This document shows, piece after piece, positions 25,821 through 34,261 of a DNA stretch of 49,503 nt. The stretch is from Nitriliruptorales bacterium (lineage in GTDB: Bacteria; Actinomycetota; Nitriliruptoria; Euzebyales; Egibacteraceae), in the NCBI GenBank assembly GCA_009377835.1, contig WHTG01000003.1, positions 1 to 49,503 of the forward strand. The letters are read 5' to 3'. Every line of letters starts with the position of its first letter. Within the stretch, counting starts at the first letter, position 1. The notes under the pieces are model-generated. The model was not told the origin of the DNA. It saw nothing but the letters and a program-made list of their open reading frames with translations, and ran no database searches. The translations under genes and the position numbers were made by a program.

Positions 25821-26636
25821 ATGGCCGAGGTCGCCACACCGCGCGACGCCGCGACCGTCATCGTCATGCGCGACGCGGCGGATGGTCTCGAGGTCTTCAT
25901 GCTGCGCCGGCACAGCCGCAGCGGCTTCGCGGCGAATATGTGGGTCTTCCCGGGCGGTGTCGTCGACCCGGGGGACGGGTCGCTCCCGACCCGGCGCTGG
26001 ACCGGACTGAACCCAGCACGGCTGGCGGAGCGGTTCGGTGTCGACGAACATGCCGTCCTGGCGTTCCATGTCGCGGCGGCGCGCGAGACGTTCGAGGAGG
26101 CGGGTCTGCTCCTTGCGCGGCATGGCAACGCCGAGCCGCCGGACCTAACGGATCCCGCGCTGTTGCGGCTGCGGCAGCACCTCGCGGACCGCACGAAGAC
26201 GGTGAACTTCGCGGCCTGGCTGGAGGGGCAGGACCTCGTCCTGGACTTGTCCGGCCTGACCTACTACAGCCACTGGGTCACCCCCTCGGTGGAACCACGG
26301 CGCTATGACACCCGGTTCTTCATCGCGCGCGTCCCGCCGGGTCAGGTCGCGGGCCACGACCGGCTGGAGACGACTGACCAGCAGTGGGTCGCGCCTCGCC
26401 TGGCCCTGGAGGCGATGGAGCGCGGCGAGATGCAGCTGATCTATCCGACGATCAAGACGCTGGCGGCGCTGGCGCAGTTCGACACGATCGACGCTGCTGT
26501 GCAGGCTGCGAACGCGCAGCCGACGATCCGCCGAATCCAGCCCCACGCCGAACTCGACGACCAGGGGCGGTTCGTTCGTATTTTGCATCCGGACGATCCC
26601 GAATTCCCCTCGCACCTGTATGAGGATTCCGCGTGA
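25821..26636 (+). CDS. NUDIX hydrolase (NUDT19-like)
   Basis: 271 aa. The NUDIX helix is the AARETFEEAGLLL segment near residue 90, matching RExxEExG; the upstream glycine lies in FPGGVVDPGDG. This longer form resembles NUDT19/CoA-pyrophosphatase-like enzymes that cleave CoA or its esters to 3',5'-ADP and phosphopantetheine. The divergent neighbour is an acyl-CoA dehydrogenase, which fits a CoA-ester substrate but is only context. ATG 25821 is preceded by TAAGAT at 5 nt. Its stop overlaps the MBL start by 4 bp (GTGA). Confidence 0.87.
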   Translation: MAEVATPRDAATVIVMRDAADGLEVFMLRRHSRSGFAANMWVFPGGVVDPGDGSLPTRRWTGLNPARLAERFGVDEHAVLAFHVAAARETFEEAGLLLARHGNAEPPDLTDPALLRLRQHLADRTKTVNFAAWLEGQDLVLDLSGLTYYSHWVTPSVEPRRYDTRFFIARVPPGQVAGHDRLETTDQQWVAPRLALEAMERGEMQLIYPTIKTLAALAQFDTIDAAVQAANAQPTIRRIQPHAELDDQGRFVRILHPDDPEFPSHLYEDSA

Positions 26637-27457
26637 CCACCTCACACCTCGACGACCTGACCACGCTGGTCCTCGCGCCCAATCCCTCGCCCATGACGCT
26701 CGACGGGACGAATACGTACCTGCTTGGCAGTCCCGGCAGCGGCGGCGTCGTGGTTGTCGATCCCGGCCCCGACGTCGCCGAGCACCGGGCTGCGATCGAG
26801 GCTGCTGCTGCCGCGGAAGATGCCGCCGTCGCGGCCGTCGTCTTCACGCACCACCACATCGATCACGCACAAGCCGCGCGGTGGGCACGCGAATGGGGGG
26901 TGCAGGCGTTCGCGTTCTCGCCCGAGATGATCAGGGCGGCGGTGTCGCCACTGGCGGACGGTGCGATGGTCGCGGTCGGCGGAGTGACGGTCGAGGCGGT
27001 TCACACACCCGGGCACGCGAGCGATCATCTGTGCCTGCGCGTCGCACAGACCGGTGCCGTCCTCACCGGCGATCACGTGCTGGGACGTGGAACGACCGTC
27101 GTCGCGTGGCCTGACGGCGACATGGCCGCCTACATGGATTCGCTGCACCGCCTCGCACGGCTGGACGCAACGGTGCTGTACCCGGGTCATGGGCCACCTC
27201 TGCCGGATCCTGCGGCTGTCGTGCGCCAGTACATCGCCCACCGCGAGGAGCGCGAGGAACAGGTCGTGGCCGCGCTCACCGCGGGCGACGACACCCCGCG
27301 TGCGGTCGTCAAGCGTGTGTACGCCGACGTCGACGAGGCGCTGCACCCGGCGGCGGAACGCAGCGTCCGCGCGCATCTGGACAAGCTGATCCGGGAGGAG
27401 CGTGTGGGCCGCGTCCTCGACCCGTCGAGCGAACGGGAGTCGTACCGTGTCCGCTGA
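26633..27457 (+). CDS. Metallo-beta-lactamase fold hydrolase (LACTB2/Rv3677c-like)
   Basis: 274 aa. The metal motif H-x-H-x-D-H is in FTHHHIDH (H73, H75, D77, H78); further ligands are in HTPGHASDH, GDHV and YPGHGPP. The C-terminal winged-helix-like extension (205-270) is typical of the LACTB2 group, whose members act as hydrolases or endoribonucleases. In M. tuberculosis a similar gene (Rv3677c) lies near ridA. GTG 26633 overlaps the NUDIX stop by 4 bp and its own end overlaps the next start by 11 bp, so three genes are tightly coupled. Confidence 0.88.
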   Translation: MTTSHLDDLTTLVLAPNPSPMTLDGTNTYLLGSPGSGGVVVVDPGPDVAEHRAAIEAAAAAEDAAVAAVVFTHHHIDHAQAARWAREWGVQAFAFSPEMIRAAVSPLADGAMVAVGGVTVEAVHTPGHASDHLCLRVAQTGAVLTGDHVLGRGTTVVAWPDGDMAAYMDSLHRLARLDATVLYPGHGPPLPDPAAVVRQYIAHREEREEQVVAALTAGDDTPRAVVKRVYADVDEALHPAAERSVRAHLDKLIREERVGRVLDPSSERESYRVR

Positions 27458-28223
27458 ACCGGCTCGACACGGCCCAGACCGCCGGCTGCTGATCGCCCTC
27501 GCCGTCGCGGTGACGATCCTGCTGGCGCTCAGTTTGCTGTCGATCCTCGGCGGCGACGAGGAACCGGTCGAGCAGGCGGACCCGTCGCCCACGGGATCGC
27601 GCGAGACGCCGACCGACGTGGCCGCCGAGCAGCCGACGGAATCATCCGCACCGACGCCGGCGCCGACAGAGGAGGAGTCGCCGACCGAGCCGACGCCGGT
27701 CGCTCAGCCAGGTGAGGACTCGGTGGCCGCGTTCGCCGAGACCCACGGCCCCGCAGATCACACGGTCACCGGTGATGTGACGGGGGACGGCGTCGACGAG
27801 GTCGTTCTCGCGCGGGTACGCGACGACACCACGCAGATCATCGTCGGTCGCTGGGACGGAGCCGTCTACCGGCGGATTCTCCGCGACCAGGGGGGATCGG
27901 CCGAGGCCGTGGAACGCTGCGAGATCCGTGACTACAACGGGGTCCCCGGTGGAGAGATCGTGACCGAACAGACCGTCGGCGGCCAGGGGCGCAGCATCTC
28001 GGTGTGGGGCCGGGCCGCAGGTCAAGTCGAGCGGCAGACCGCGCAGGGTGGCTGCTGGGACGGGTTCCACACCTACGGCGTCAACGGCGTGTCGATCGAC
28101 CGGGGCCGCATCTCGGCCACGTGCGACGCCTCCGCGTTCCCGGGCGACGTTCAGACGCGCGATGTCTACCGGTGGAGCAGCGGACGGTGGAGATACGCCA
28201 GGACCGTGAGCAATGGAGTCTGA
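27447..28223 (+). CDS. Membrane-anchored protein with Pro/Thr/Glu-rich stalk
   Basis: 258 aa, function not recognised. A short cytoplasmic N-terminus and one transmembrane helix (about residues 13-34) are followed by a low-complexity stalk rich in Pro, Thr, Ser and Glu (37-93). An extracellular domain of about 160 residues comes next. It opens with TGDVTGDGVDEVV, a D-x-(T/D)-x-D-G calcium-binding-like loop as seen in FG-GAP repeats, and has three or four cysteines that could form disulfides. GTG 27447 lies inside the end of the MBL gene (11-bp overlap). Confidence 0.8.
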   Translation: MSAEPARHGPDRRLLIALAVAVTILLALSLLSILGGDEEPVEQADPSPTGSRETPTDVAAEQPTESSAPTPAPTEEESPTEPTPVAQPGEDSVAAFAETHGPADHTVTGDVTGDGVDEVVLARVRDDTTQIIVGRWDGAVYRRILRDQGGSAEAVERCEIRDYNGVPGGEIVTEQTVGGQGRSISVWGRAAGQVERQTAQGGCWDGFHTYGVNGVSIDRGRISATCDASAFPGDVQTRDVYRWSSGRWRYARTVSNGV

Positions 28224-28617
28224 GATGGACGCCCCGTACAGGACGGTGCTGGTCGGCACGGACGGATCGCCGACCGCCACGCGCGCGGTGCTGCGGGCAT
28301 CAGCGGTCGCCCGGGTAAGCGAAGCGAAGTTCCTCGTCGCCTTCGTCGGGGACCCCCGTGAGGGCGAGGCTGTGCTCGACAGGATCGTGGCGACGCTCGC
28401 CGGGACGCTGCCTGTCCCCGAGACGCGCCTGCTGACGGGGGATCCCGCGGATGCGTTGCTCGGCCTGGCCGGAGCGGAGCGGGTGGACCTGATCGTCGTC
28501 GGCAACAAGGGCATGTCCGGTGCGCAGCGTTTCCTGCTGGGATCCGTGCCGAACAAGATCAGCCATCGCGCGGGCTGCGACGTCCTGGTGGCGTACACGA
28601 GGCACGCCACCCCTTGA
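28213..28617 (+). CDS. Universal stress protein (UspA family, ATP-binding type)
   Basis: 134 aa, one Usp domain. The N-terminal strand VLVGTDGSPTATRAV and the nucleotide motif G-N-K-G-x9-G-S near residues 96-110 match the ATP-binding class (MJ0577-like). It begins at ATG 28213, overlapping the upstream gene by 11 bp; ATG 28225, just after that stop, is an alternative (130 aa). It is the last gene before the pckA promoter region. The ligand state controls signalling in such proteins, but the partner is unknown. Confidence 0.9.
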   Translation: MESEMDAPYRTVLVGTDGSPTATRAVLRASAVARVSEAKFLVAFVGDPREGEAVLDRIVATLAGTLPVPETRLLTGDPADALLGLAGAERVDLIVVGNKGMSGAQRFLLGSVPNKISHRAGCDVLVAYTRHATP

Positions 28618-28655
28618 ACTGCAGTATCGATTCCTTGGCGGCGTCCTTGCACAGG

Positions 28656-28661
28656 TAGGAT
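28656..28661 (+). promoter_or_regulatory. Possible -10 element of pckA
   Basis: TAGGAT fits TANNNT and lies 75 nt before the pckA start, leaving a leader of about 70 nt that carries GAGGAGG. TTGGCG 15 nt upstream is a weak -35 candidate. Confidence 0.35.
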
Positions 28662-28736
28662 CACAGACGGGCAGTCGCTGACGTACGGGGCTACCGGGGC
28701 CCGGCGGCGGCTGCAGTCCTTGCGAGGAGGATCCGC

Positions 28737-30281
28737 GTGGCCAGCCAACTCCCACCCGCGAAGTCAGTCGCGGTCAATCCCACCCAAGAGGAACTCCGGG
28801 AGTGGGTCGAACGGATGCCGAACTCGCAGCGCACCGAGTTCGACAACTGGAACGTGACGGCCGAGGTCACCGCCAGGTCTGCCGGTTCCACCTTTGTCGT
28901 CACCGACGATCCCGGTCCAATCTCCAAGCAGACGATGCCGCGCTCCGAGTACTCCGATGTCGTGCGGCGCCAGGAGGAGTACATCCGCGACAAGGACATG
29001 ATCCTCGTCGAGGGATACATCGGCCCGGAGAACTCGCCGCTCAAGCGGGCGACGCGCGTCTTCATCGAGCGGTCCAACGCGAACATCCCGGCGATGCAGC
29101 AGCAGCTGTACTACCCCAAGGACGCCGATTGGCGTGAAGACGACGCGCTGACGGTCATCTACACACCCAACTGCCCCGCAGAGGGCTACCCCGACGGGCG
29201 GCTCGTCACGATCGACCTGGACAACTGGGTCACGCGCGTGTTCTCCATCGACTACTTCGGCGAGTCGAAGATGGGCGGCCTGCGCATGTGGATGGAGTGG
29301 TGCTTCCAGCAGGGGGCGCTGGCGATGCACTCCGGCGCGAAGCTGATCCCGACCGACTCCGGCGACAAGGTCTGCCTCATCATCGGTCTTTCCGGGACGG
29401 GAAAGACAACGACGACCTTCACCCGCCAGAACGGGTCACTGCCGGTCCAGGACGACATCGTCGCGCTCGTCGAGGGCGGCGAAGTGTTCTCCACCGAGAA
29501 CGGCTGCTTTGCGAAGACCTTCGGACTGGACCCGAAGTACGAGCCGACGATCTACGGCGCCCTGGCATCGCCCGCCGGCTGGCTCGAGAACGTCGCGGTC
29601 GACGAGAACGGCGGCGTCGATTTCTACGACGACTCGTACACCGCCAACGGCCGCGGCACATTCTCGCTGGCGGCCATCGAGCACTACGACCCCCGCAAGC
29701 TGGGCAAAGCCGACTTTCTGTTGATCCTCAACCGCAACGAGAACATCGCACCGGCGGTGGCGAAGATGTCGTCGGTCGAGCAGGCCGTGGCGTACTTCAT
29801 GCTGGGCGAGACGAAGGGCACCAGCGCCGGCGGCAAGGCTGAGGCCGGGAAGAACCTGCGTGTCCCCGGCACGAACCCGTTCTTCCTGGGTCACGAGTAT
29901 CTGCAGGGCAACCGGTTGGCCGACCTCATCAATTCGATGGATTACGACTTCGGTGTTTACGTCCTCAACACGGGCCGCGTCGGCGGCACCGAGGACGTCG
30001 AGGGTTCGAAAAAGGTCGAGATCCCCCATTCCTCGGCCATCGTGAAGGCGATCGCGGAGGGGCGCATCGAATGGGAGGCGGATTCCGAATTCGGTTACCT
30101 CGTCGCGACCAACGTGCCCGACTTCGACGACCCTGAGTTGCTGCAGCCACGCCGGCTGTACGAGTCGCAGGGCCGCCTGGAGGAGTACGAACGACTGGTC
30201 ACCGCCTTGAAGGAAGACCGCCGCGAGTACATGCGCAATCACGCAGGGCTGCGACCGGAGATCCTGGAAGCTCTCCAGTAG
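28737..30281 (+). CDS. pckA: Divergent ATP-type phosphoenolpyruvate carboxykinase
   Basis: Gluconeogenic oxaloacetate to PEP step, 514 aa. Walker A GLSGTGKTT is at residues 217-225. The metal ligands K178 (GESKMGG), H198 (AMHSG) and D239/D240 (QDD) match E. coli K213, H232 and D269, and NGCFAKT and NTG are recognisable. The N-terminal GRSPKDK motif that holds the substrate arginine in classic enzymes is not readable. The region near VLNTGRVGG also differs from the usual GTGKR. It may be a distinct subfamily or have altered substrate handling. GAGGAGG lies 6 nt before GTG 28737. Most actinobacteria use the GTP enzyme instead. Confidence 0.83.
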   Translation: MASQLPPAKSVAVNPTQEELREWVERMPNSQRTEFDNWNVTAEVTARSAGSTFVVTDDPGPISKQTMPRSEYSDVVRRQEEYIRDKDMILVEGYIGPENSPLKRATRVFIERSNANIPAMQQQLYYPKDADWREDDALTVIYTPNCPAEGYPDGRLVTIDLDNWVTRVFSIDYFGESKMGGLRMWMEWCFQQGALAMHSGAKLIPTDSGDKVCLIIGLSGTGKTTTTFTRQNGSLPVQDDIVALVEGGEVFSTENGCFAKTFGLDPKYEPTIYGALASPAGWLENVAVDENGGVDFYDDSYTANGRGTFSLAAIEHYDPRKLGKADFLLILNRNENIAPAVAKMSSVEQAVAYFMLGETKGTSAGGKAEAGKNLRVPGTNPFFLGHEYLQGNRLADLINSMDYDFGVYVLNTGRVGGTEDVEGSKKVEIPHSSAIVKAIAEGRIEWEADSEFGYLVATNVPDFDDPELLQPRRLYESQGRLEEYERLVTALKEDRREYMRNHAGLRPEILEALQ

Positions 30282-30344
30282 CTGCGCACCCCCGCTGGAC
30301 ACACAAGGCGCGCGATCAGCACCGCCCAGCCGTACGGGTGGCCG

Positions 30345-30821
30345 TCAACGGTCGATGAAGCGCTGGACGATGTAGGTGTAGTTGCCGCCTTTGGCCACAC
30401 CGATGCCCATGTGCGTCATCCGTCTCGACAGGATGTTGGAGCGGTGCGACGACGAGTTCATGAACATCGTCATCGCGCTGCGAGCTGCGTTGCTGGCGGT
30501 GGTGCGGGCGACGTTCTCCGCCCACGCTTGGCACCCCCGAGGGATCTCGTTGCGCAGGTTCGGATCGTGGAACACCGCCCGCCTTCGTTTCATGCGAAGC
30601 GCGTGATCCCGCGCCCAGTACTGGGTCTTGCTGTTCACGCGCAGGCGCCGCAGCCCGCGGCGCGCCCGCGCACGGTTGATGAGGTACTCCATGTGGCTGC
30701 GGATCTCGCCGGCGCGGCGGGAGTCTGCGGCGGCGGCGGGCTGCGAGAACATCGGGACGGAGAGAGTCAGGACCAGGACAATGGCGAGGTGCCGGCGAAC
30801 CACAGATCGAACCGCCGTCAT
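30345..30821 (-). CDS. Secreted CAP/SCP-domain protein (YkwD-like)
   Basis: 158 aa. A signal peptide (residues 1-33, ending AAA-AD) precedes a CAP domain. Conserved elements are the INRARARRGL helix, the YWARDHALRM helix with a following His (FHDPN), AENVA, and the SSSHRSNIL segment with the second conserved His. Function in bacteria is mostly unknown; some bind sterols or the cell wall. AGGAG precedes ATG 30821. It converges with pckA across a 63-bp gap that has no strong hairpin. Confidence 0.88.
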   Translation of the reverse strand: MTAVRSVVRRHLAIVLVLTLSVPMFSQPAAAADSRRAGEIRSHMEYLINRARARRGLRRLRVNSKTQYWARDHALRMKRRRAVFHDPNLRNEIPRGCQAWAENVARTTASNAARSAMTMFMNSSSHRSNILSRRMTHMGIGVAKGGNYTYIVQRFIDR

Positions 30822-30933
30822 GGGAGTGATCTCCTGACGTGTAGCGATGATTTCCACTGCCGCATCGCGCGCGACGTCGGCGGGACACTCGGGCACGGGG
30901 ACGGCGCTTGAGGGCGAGACTAGTCAGAACGTA

Positions 30934-31092
30934 TTACGTGGCGCAAGGAACGTGACCGGAGGATCGCGGTGGTCCGACCGCGCGACGGCGCCCGAAGGCG
31001 GTGCGATGCGCGGTCAGCCCGAGGATCGCCACGAGCCCCGGGTTGATGCCGACGAACAACAACGAAGGCACGCCGGGCGGTGTCGCTGACGT
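30934..31092 (-). pseudogene. Internally deleted remnant of a mug-type DNA glycosylase
   Basis: On the minus strand the frame reads PSLLFVGINPGL, the exact active-site signature of Mug G:T/U glycosylases. It continues without a break into VAILGLTAHRTAFGRRRAV, which matches the later LAILGxxAYxxxF segment of the same family. In intact Mug proteins roughly 80-90 residues separate these parts, and a C-terminal LPNPSG segment follows; both are absent. It therefore looks like a fused N-part and middle part with the rest lost. The Asn of GINPG is kept, but a working enzyme is implausible. Bases 30822-30933 show nothing else. Confidence 0.6.
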
Positions 31093-31123
31093 TCTCGGTG
31101 ATCGCCGGGCTAGTCCGACGTTG

Positions 31124-31672
31124 TCAGCGTGCCTTCTTGTACAGCGTGGCAGCGCGTCCGGGGCCGCGGTGGTCAGGATCCGGCCCCTGGTCCTTGAGTC
31201 GGCCAGCGGCGAGTTCGTCGGCCACGACCCTCCGTACGACCGCCGGTGACGCACCGCTTTTGTCCTGCAGGGTCTTGATGGTGAAGGTGCCACGCGGAAT
31301 CGCGCCACGCACCTGATCGACAGTCACCCGGCGCCGGGTCCCGCCGCGGCCGCTGCGCCCACGACGAGCTGCCAGGCCGGCCTTGCGCAGCACGCCTGCA
31401 GGAACCCCCTCCGCTTCAAAGGCGCTCGGGGTGATTCCTTCCTGATCCGCCCACGCCTTCGCGTGGGTGATGAAGTCTTCCTCGTAGCGGCCGATCGAGG
31501 GTGATTCGAGGTCCAACAACTGTTGTCGCAGGCGCAGTCGTTCCAGGTGATCCGACGCGCTTTCCAACTGTGACTGCAACGCGGCGACGTTCTCCTCGTC
31601 GCGCAAGGACGACGGGTCGCGAAGCGCTGTGAGATACGTGCGGACGGCTGTTTCTGCGCTTGTGCGGGGCAT
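31124..31672 (-). CDS. Hypothetical protein with coiled-coil N-terminus and basic HTH-like C-terminus
   Basis: 182 aa, not recognised. Residues 1-60 form charged helices (VAALQSQLESASDHLERLRLRQQLLDLE, read in parts). A middle segment contains ITPSAFEAEGVPAGVLRKAG, a motif I associate with actinobacterial proteins of unknown role. The Arg/Gly-rich linker RRGRSGRGGTRRR leads to a C-terminal helix-turn-helix-like region (VRGAIPRGTFTIKTLQDKSGASPAVVRRVVADEL), suggesting nucleic-acid binding. ATG 31672 follows an AGAGGA ribosome-binding site, and TAGCTT (31707-31712, minus) could be its -10. It diverges from cysC. Confidence 0.7.
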   Translation of the reverse strand: MPRTSAETAVRTYLTALRDPSSLRDEENVAALQSQLESASDHLERLRLRQQLLDLESPSIGRYEEDFITHAKAWADQEGITPSAFEAEGVPAGVLRKAGLAARRGRSGRGGTRRRVTVDQVRGAIPRGTFTIKTLQDKSGASPAVVRRVVADELAAGRLKDQGPDPDHRGPGRAATLYKKAR

Positions 31673-31706
31673 TGTTCCTCTTTCAAACGGACTGGATGCA
31701 GCGCAC

Positions 31707-31712
31707 AAGCTA
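31707..31712 (-). promoter_or_regulatory. Possible -10 element of the 182-aa hypothetical gene
   Basis: TAGCTT on the minus strand would give a leader of about 28 nt that carries the AGAGGA ribosome-binding site. The rest of the 225-bp divergent region to 31897 has an AT-rich stretch (31779-31802), perhaps a cysC promoter, with no clear hexamers. Confidence 0.3.
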
Positions 31713-31897
31713 TCACCTAATCATTGCCTGCGTCTTGCATGCTGTGGAGGACTATCCTGTACGACCCGCCGGCGCAGCGATGTTTTCTTAATGTTTGGTA
31801 TCAGACCACGTCCGGCGGACGGCGGCCGCCTGGGGTGTTTGGCGCACGTGGCCTGCTGCAGGCAAGGTGGTGCCGCCAGCGGCGACCAGGAGGCAGT

Positions 31898-32425
31898 GTG
31901 CAGCAGGGTTTCGTGCTTTGGTTTACCGGGTTCTCCGGTGCAGGAAAGTCCACGATCGCAGACCTCGTTTCGGAGATGCTGCGCAAGCGGGACGTCGCCG
32001 TCGAACTGCTCGACGGCGACGAGGTGCGCACGCACCTGTCGAAGGGACTGACTTTCAGCAAGGAGGACCGCGACACCAATGTGCGGCGGATCGCGTGGGT
32101 CGCCGGTCTGCTCAGCCGTCACGGGGTGGCCGCAATAACCGCGGCCATCTCGCCCTATGTCGCAATCCGGACCGAAGCCCGCGAGATGGCCGAAGAATTC
32201 GTCGAGGTCTTTGTCGACGCGCCACTGGAAAAGTGCCGTGAGCGTGACGTTAAGGGCCTGTACGCGCGCGCCGAACGTGGGGAGATACCCAATTTCACAG
32301 GGGTGAGCGACCCATATGAACCACCGCCGTCTCCTGAAGTTCATCTGCACACGGACGTGGAGGCACCGGAGGAGTCTGCGCAAAAGGTCATCGACTATCT
32401 CGAACAGCGCGGACTGATTTCTTGA
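31898..32425 (+). CDS. cysC: Adenylyl-sulfate (APS) kinase
   Basis: 175 aa. Phosphorylates APS to PAPS. The P-loop GFSGAGKST is at residues 11-19, DGDEVR near 39-44, [13 protein letters not shown] near 53-65, and the ISPY serine near residue 85, all typical of CysC. AGGAGG lies 4 nt before GTG 31898. No sulfurylase (cysD/N or sat) is adjacent, but an SLC13 permease starts 16 nt downstream. The pair probably takes up sulfate and activates it. Confidence 0.93.
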   Translation: MQQGFVLWFTGFSGAGKSTIADLVSEMLRKRDVAVELLDGDEVRTHLSKGLTFSKEDRDTNVRRIAWVAGLLSRHGVAAITAAISPYVAIRTEAREMAEEFVEVFVDAPLEKCRERDVKGLYARAERGEIPNFTGVSDPYEPPPSPEVHLHTDVEAPEESAQKVIDYLEQRGLIS

Positions 32426-32441
32426 CGAGCGGGGCAGCGAC

Positions 32442-34208
32442 GTGAACCTCGAAGCGTGGTTGACCCTCGTGGTCGTCGTCGTCACCGTGACGGCCATGGC
32501 GAGGGAGATGGTCCCACCTGCGCTCGCCGTGCTGGGCGCCGTCGTCGTGTTGCTGCTTGCAGGTGTCCTGGACGGCGAGCAGGCGCTGTCTGGATTCTCG
32601 AGCGAGGCGCCGTACGTCGTCGGGTCACTGCTCATCCTGGCGCGGGCCGTTGACGTGTCGGGTGTGCTCGAACCGGTGGTCGGCGGGCTGTTCGCTCAGT
32701 CCAGCGGCAGGATGTTGCTGGCGCGCCTGCTGTACCCCGTCACCCTGTTTTCGGGCTTCCTGAACAACACCACGCTCGTGGCCATGGCGGTGCCCCCCGT
32801 CATCGAACTCAGCACCCGGCGCAGACTGCCGGTGTCGCGGTTCCTGATCCCGATCAGCTACGCCGCTGTGCTGGGCGGCGTGATCACCGCAATCGGAACG
32901 TCGACCAACCTGACGGTCATCGGGCTCATGCGTCAGGCCGGAATCGAGCCGATCAGCCTGTTCGAGCTGGCTCCTCTGGGGCTGCCGATCGCCCTCGCGG
33001 GGACGACCGCCATCGTGTTGCTGGCGGACCGGTTGCTACCCGATCGGGGGTCGCGAGTGGACCCGGTGGGCGACGAGGTCCGTGAGTTCAGTGTCACGAT
33101 GACGGTCGCCGGGCGTGGACCCCTCGACGGGGCATCGGTCGAAGCCGGCGGGCTCCGTCACCTGTCCGGGGTGTACCTGGCGCAGGTCGAGCGTGGCGAT
33201 GACGTCATCGCACCGGTCGCGCCAGAGGAGGTGCTGCGGGGCGGAGACGTGCTGCTCTTCGTGGGTCGCGTGAGCGACATCGTCGACCTGCAGCGTCAGC
33301 GCGGACTGGTCTCCAGCGAGCACCGGCAGCTGACGCGACTTGACGGCGCGCGCCACGGGTTCTTCGAAGTGGTCATCGGGTCGGAGTCCGCCCTGATGGG
33401 GCGCACGATCAAGGAGATCGGCTTCCGCGGCAGGTACCGGGCGGCTGTTCTCGCCGTTCATCGTTCGGGCGCGCGCGTCGACCAGAAGATCGGCGACATA
33501 CGCATGCGCCTGGGCGACACGTTGCTCATCCTCGCGGAGGAGGACTTCCGCGAGCGCTGGCGGGACTCGCGGGACTTCTTGGTGGTGGCGCCACTGCAGG
33601 GGATACCTCCGACCCAGCCGCGGAAGGCGGCACTGGTCCTGTCGATCACCGCGTTGTTCGTGGCGCTCACGGCCCTGGAGATCGTGCCGCTGCTCAACGC
33701 GGCGCTGGGAACCGCCCTGGCGTTGGTAGCGACCCGGGTGCTGACGCTGCGCCAGGCACGCAACGCCCTGGATCTGGACATCCTGGTCCTCATCGCGTCG
33801 GCGTTCGGCCTTGGGGCCGCCGTCACGGCGAGCGGTCTGGGCGAATTCATCGCAGGTGGGCTCGTGGACATCATGCGGCCTCTGGGGACGATCGGCGCTC
33901 TGGCCGCTGTGCTCGTTGCGACCATGGCCTTGACGGAGATGATCAGCAACAACGCCGCCGCAGCGTTGATGTTCCCGATCTCCCTCTCGACGGCTGCAGC
34001 GCTGGGTGTTGATCCAAGGCCGTTCATCATCTCTGTGATCATGGGCGCGAGCCTGTCGTTCCTCACGCCCATCGGCTATCAGACGAATCTGCTGGTCTAC
34101 AACCTCGGCAACTACCGGTTCACCGACTACACCCGTCTCGGGATCCCGCTGGACATCATCGTCATCACGATGTCACTGCTGCTCATCCCGCGGATCTGGC
34201 CGTTCTGA
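32442..34208 (+). CDS. SLC13-family permease with two RCK_C (TrkA-C) domains, probable sulfate transporter
   Basis: 588 aa. About five transmembrane helices (1-200) with the NNTT and GTSTNLTV motifs are followed by two soluble RCK_C domains (about 210-290 and 300-375). Another set of helices follows (395-588), with SNNAAAALMFP and GYQTNLLVY mirroring the first half. This is the layout of the SAC1-like, Na/sulfate-type DASS transporters. It sits 16 nt after cysC, which favours sulfate as substrate, though dicarboxylates or other anions cannot be excluded. Confidence 0.87.
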   Translation: MNLEAWLTLVVVVVTVTAMAREMVPPALAVLGAVVVLLLAGVLDGEQALSGFSSEAPYVVGSLLILARAVDVSGVLEPVVGGLFAQSSGRMLLARLLYPVTLFSGFLNNTTLVAMAVPPVIELSTRRRLPVSRFLIPISYAAVLGGVITAIGTSTNLTVIGLMRQAGIEPISLFELAPLGLPIALAGTTAIVLLADRLLPDRGSRVDPVGDEVREFSVTMTVAGRGPLDGASVEAGGLRHLSGVYLAQVERGDDVIAPVAPEEVLRGGDVLLFVGRVSDIVDLQRQRGLVSSEHRQLTRLDGARHGFFEVVIGSESALMGRTIKEIGFRGRYRAAVLAVHRSGARVDQKIGDIRMRLGDTLLILAEEDFRERWRDSRDFLVVAPLQGIPPTQPRKAALVLSITALFVALTALEIVPLLNAALGTALALVATRVLTLRQARNALDLDILVLIASAFGLGAAVTASGLGEFIAGGLVDIMRPLGTIGALAAVLVATMALTEMISNNAAAALMFPISLSTAAALGVDPRPFIISVIMGASLSFLTPIGYQTNLLVYNLGNYRFTDYTRLGIPLDIIVITMSLLLIPRIWPF

Positions 34209-34261
34209 GCATCACCCGGCGTCCAGCCCCACTGCGCACAACTGGATGAGCCCGGACTACG

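Noticed and set aside
34209-34261. Terminator between the SLC13 gene and metH
   Set aside because: Only a weak TCCAG/CTGGA pairing is present, with no T-tract; not enough to call.
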